Below, piece after piece: positions 61,551 to 64,000 of a DNA stretch of 64,000 bases; within the stretch, counting starts at the first letter, position 1; each line of letters starts with the position of its first letter. Source of the stretch: Owenia fusiformis (Eukaryota > Annelida > Polychaeta > Sabellida > Oweniidae); NCBI GenBank assembly GCA_903813345.2, contig CAIIXF020000011.1, positions 32,170,166 through 32,234,165 of the forward strand, written 5' to 3'. The notes beneath the pieces are model-generated. The model was not told the origin of the DNA, did not search any database, and was given only the letters and a program-made list of their open reading frames with translations. Made by a program: the position numbers and the translations under genes.

Positions 61551-62734
61551 GGACTATTTTTTTATTTAAGTTTTATTTTTCAAAAAACCAAAGTCAAACA
61601 ATGCCCATCTTTCTAAAATAATTGGCCTATTTTTGAAAATGAGTTCTACAAAGACACCAAAATCTACATGCAAGGAAAACTGATACAGTGAAAGTATACA
61701 TGTATCTTTAACTTTTTTACTTCTCAAGTTTACTTGTGGTCACAATGACTTAACTCGGCACATCGTAATGTAAACACACAAGATACTCTGCAGGTGATTA
61801 ATTAGGTGCAGGAAGCCGAAATAAATAGATCAATCTCATAGTCAAAAATGCATTTATGAGTTGTGCTTGTAGTATTCATACCTAAAGATGTGATTCAAAA
61901 TATGAAAACACAAAGGGCAACATCAAGAAAAAATATTAAAGTAAAATTGTAAATACACTGTATATTATCCTTATTCAAAGTGTATTTTTGATTGTTTAAC
62001 ATCTTACCATCATTCTCTCTCAATCCAACCAAGTTTTTCTCCTTTTTAACTTAATCTAATTTATAGAACTTTGGGGAGCTTCCAAACATTCCAAGATATC
62101 ATACATTTCAAATTTGGAACAAAAGTAGATGCTAAGCTAGTTATAGTTAAATTAAATCCAAAAGTAAGTTAAACAACACCAGTCACGGTTTTAAACCTGA
62201 CCAGTCATTTTTTACTATGTTCACCAAGGGTCATAAATCAGCTCACATCTAAGCACTTATCCAGATTTGAAGATTTCATCCAGAACAGAACCAGTCATAA
62301 AAAAACCAAGTAAAAACTAGCTTTGTAATTGTGCTTTTTTGAATGTACTTAGAATAAACATACTAAGTTTGTAATGAGTATGATATGCAATATAGTATAA
62401 TATAAGGACAAACTAATTGATGGAACAAAATGACAGAGCTTGTATGTAAATGCCTAGAGCATCATTCCTAAAGGAAAACATTAGTCCTATCTATTCTAGG
62501 CATTCCATTCCATTTAGTAACCTATGCATAAAATTCTCTTTAAAAATCTATGTTGTACTTAAGCTCCCTATAAAAATTATAAAATTCCTTATTCCATAGC
62601 TTTTAAAAATATAGTTTTAACAGCATTTAATTTATTCTAATTTCTCTTATTTTGTTTCATTTTAGCATACCTTGTATAAATCAGTGATATTTTATTGAGG
62701 GGGATCTAGGCTTCATATAGCTACATCAAACATA
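61551..62734. other. intron/flank, no gene seen
   Basis: AT-rich. Nothing supported. Confidence 0.45.
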
Positions 62735-62908
62735 CAGTAAAACCTGTATTAGCGAACAACGCTCAAAACTTACCATCTCAATTCAAGACACTTTTCAAGT
62801 CGAATACATAAACATTATATTGAATTCAATAATGTCAAACCCTCCAAATGTGAATAAATCTCAGTTTTGGCCCATCTTTTCATCATTCACTATAGACATG
62901 TTTCACTG
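62735..62908. mobile_element. pogo/Tigger-like MITE copy (174 bp)
   Basis: TA|CAGTAAAACCTGTATTAGC at the left, ACATGTTTCACTG|TA at the right. Same family as the copies at 8.3, 41.6, 45.0, 55.7 and 60.4 kb. Confidence 0.7.
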
Positions 62909-63629
62909 TATGTTACTGAGCCAGTGAAGGCAGCTAGCAATATAACCTTGATGCTTTATTGCATATTTTTATGTTAACCTCATTTGAACAGGGTGTGGTG
63001 ATCTAGTATAGCATTGGCAACATCTTGAAGGTTGCATATAAAGTCTAATGCAGAACTCCAAGAAATTTCTCATTTGTGATCAGAAAGAATGGGGAAGGAT
63101 AGGGGCCTTGGTGCGAGACTAACATGGGATCTGTATGCACTGTACTGATTATTTCTTGCATGAAGTCTGTGGACACCTCCCACTACTTAAACTATGGCTA
63201 TAATATGAGTTCTCATTTATCAATCAAACGGTAAAGTTGTGCCAAAATTCTCTATATCTCTACTACTACTCTGCAGGTATAAACAGTATTAACATTTAGC
63301 CTTCTCCGAATATTTCAGTAGTACACGAAAGTAGGCTTGAGTCTTATTTTCATTTTAGTCAAACTTCGGTAGATCTGCATGATGAGAAATTTTTTGCAAT
63401 TGCAATTTTGATGAAAAGACTCAATTTTCTAATTATTTATATATTTTAAAGAAAAATCAACACTCAATTAATAATCTGGGTACACTAAAGCACCTTTAAA
63501 GTGGGAATATCGATTGCCGAGTCGTATCCAATGATCCTGGGCCTATCGTAAAATGAAAGCTTTGAATATGTTGTTGCCTTTAAAAATGTATCTATTTTCC
63601 ATGTAAGCAACTAGAATTTGTGCACATAC
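62909..63629. other. intron/flank, no gene seen
   Basis: AT-rich. Nothing supported. Confidence 0.45.
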
Positions 63630-63710
63630 CTTATAACGATCGATAATGGCAAAGGAAAATCCTCTAATTCTTCGTCATAATTTCTCCTTCGACGTCAGCC
63701 ATTTTTTATT
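63630..63710 (-). other. candidate non-coding first exon with a 12-codon uORF
   Basis: A strong donor (ATAAG|GTATGT) follows a short exon-like segment on the minus strand. Its ATG at 63702 opens MADVEGEIMTKN and stops at 63664. A different frame of the same segment reads DEELEDFPLPLSIVI without a start codon. It may be the distal 5' UTR exon of the anoctamin, or the first exon of another gene whose frame is broken here by a one-base difference. Confidence 0.4.
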
Positions 63711-63740
63711 AAACCGGAAGTTTGTTCTCTGACGTCGGCG
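63690..63740. promoter_or_regulatory. CRE/ETS promoter-like cluster
   Basis: TGACGTCG-type CRE/ATF sites at 63690-63697 (minus) and 63730-63737 (plus) flank CCGGAAGT (ETS core) at 63714-63721, directly above the candidate first exon. A further CGACGTCG lies at 63915. This combination is typical of broadly active animal promoters. Confidence 0.5.
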
Positions 63741-64000
63741 CAATGTTTTTTCACTTTTATTTCAGATTACGCTTCGGATTCAACATTTAATGCTTTCTAA
63801 TATTAATTAAGTGTTTTCTATCAGAAAGATTTCATAAAAAGACTCATACTATCAGAGATTTTATCGATTCGAGCAGCCAGAAAAATTAGTTTCAATTTCA
63901 CCCGCCAGGTGTTTCGACGTCGACTTGGAAAGAATTTGAAAAATCTATGAGTGGGACTCCTTGTATGGAATTGTAGATTCTAAACGATTTGCCAGTTCTA
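63741..64000. other. upstream flank, nothing resolved
   Basis: CpG content is higher than elsewhere in the window. A divergent plus-strand gene could start here, but no frame or splice donor supports one within the window. Confidence 0.3.

Overview
The window is AT-rich DNA from an animal nuclear genome: genes are split by spliceosomal introns, there are many non-coding introns of several kilobases, and small DNA transposons are abundant. The gene content (an anoctamin with conserved calcium-site residues, a sulfatase of the iduronate-2-sulfatase type, a secreted PAN/C-type-lectin protein, and an NTase-TPR protein headed by a 2A-like peptide) fits a marine invertebrate, most likely a lophotrochozoan or an invertebrate deuterostome. 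I cannot name the species from sequence alone.

One gene fills the window. An anoctamin (TMEM16) gene runs on the minus strand from a first exon near 57.6-59.6 kb, or from a non-coding exon near 63.7 kb, down to the stop codon at 2373. I could place 26 coding exons in the main chains (two of them alternative first exons) plus one internal alternative start exon. All junctions keep frame. The full chain is about 988 aa from the 59.6 kb start, 1097 aa from the 57.6 kb start and 809 aa from the internal 40.5 kb start. The 3' exons (2.4-5.3 kb, 16.1-18.9 kb, 27.1-30.6 kb) encode the ten-helix core and all six calcium-site residues. The 5' exons encode the cytosolic dimerisation domain and a proline-rich, cassette-built N terminus.

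Three genes lie inside introns of the anoctamin, all on the opposite (plus) strand: (1) at 10.05-14.37 kb, a two-exon gene for a protein of about 1126 aa that starts with a 2A-like ribosome-skipping peptide, followed by a DUF294/GlnD-like nucleotidyltransferase domain and about eleven 43-residue TPRs; (2) at 19.78-21.61 kb, an intronless iduronate-2-sulfatase-like gene with an added C-terminal membrane anchor; (3) at 24.66-26.17 kb, a three-exon secreted PAN/apple plus C-type-lectin gene.

The rest is intron filled with mobile DNA, much of it with exact boundaries: two hAT-type elements with 8-bp target duplications (27.4 and 60.6 kb), a piggyBac deletion derivative (48.9 kb), a Harbinger-like MITE with a paralogous empty site in the window (50.3 kb), a 458-bp element with 8-bp duplications (21.9 kb), a Tc1/mariner-type MITE (6.5 kb), a dispersed pogo/Tigger-like MITE family (seven copies or fragments), a LINE 3' fragment (26.3-26.9 kb), and two foldback elements (36.4 and 42.4 kb) whose arms look like duplicated promoter/first-exon modules. 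There are also a 15-copy 60-bp array (46.1 kb) and a 21/42-bp minisatellite (0.15 kb).

The most notable item is the 2A-NTase-TPR gene. Next come the two foldbacks carrying paired splice-competent first exons, and the membrane-tethered sulfatase.
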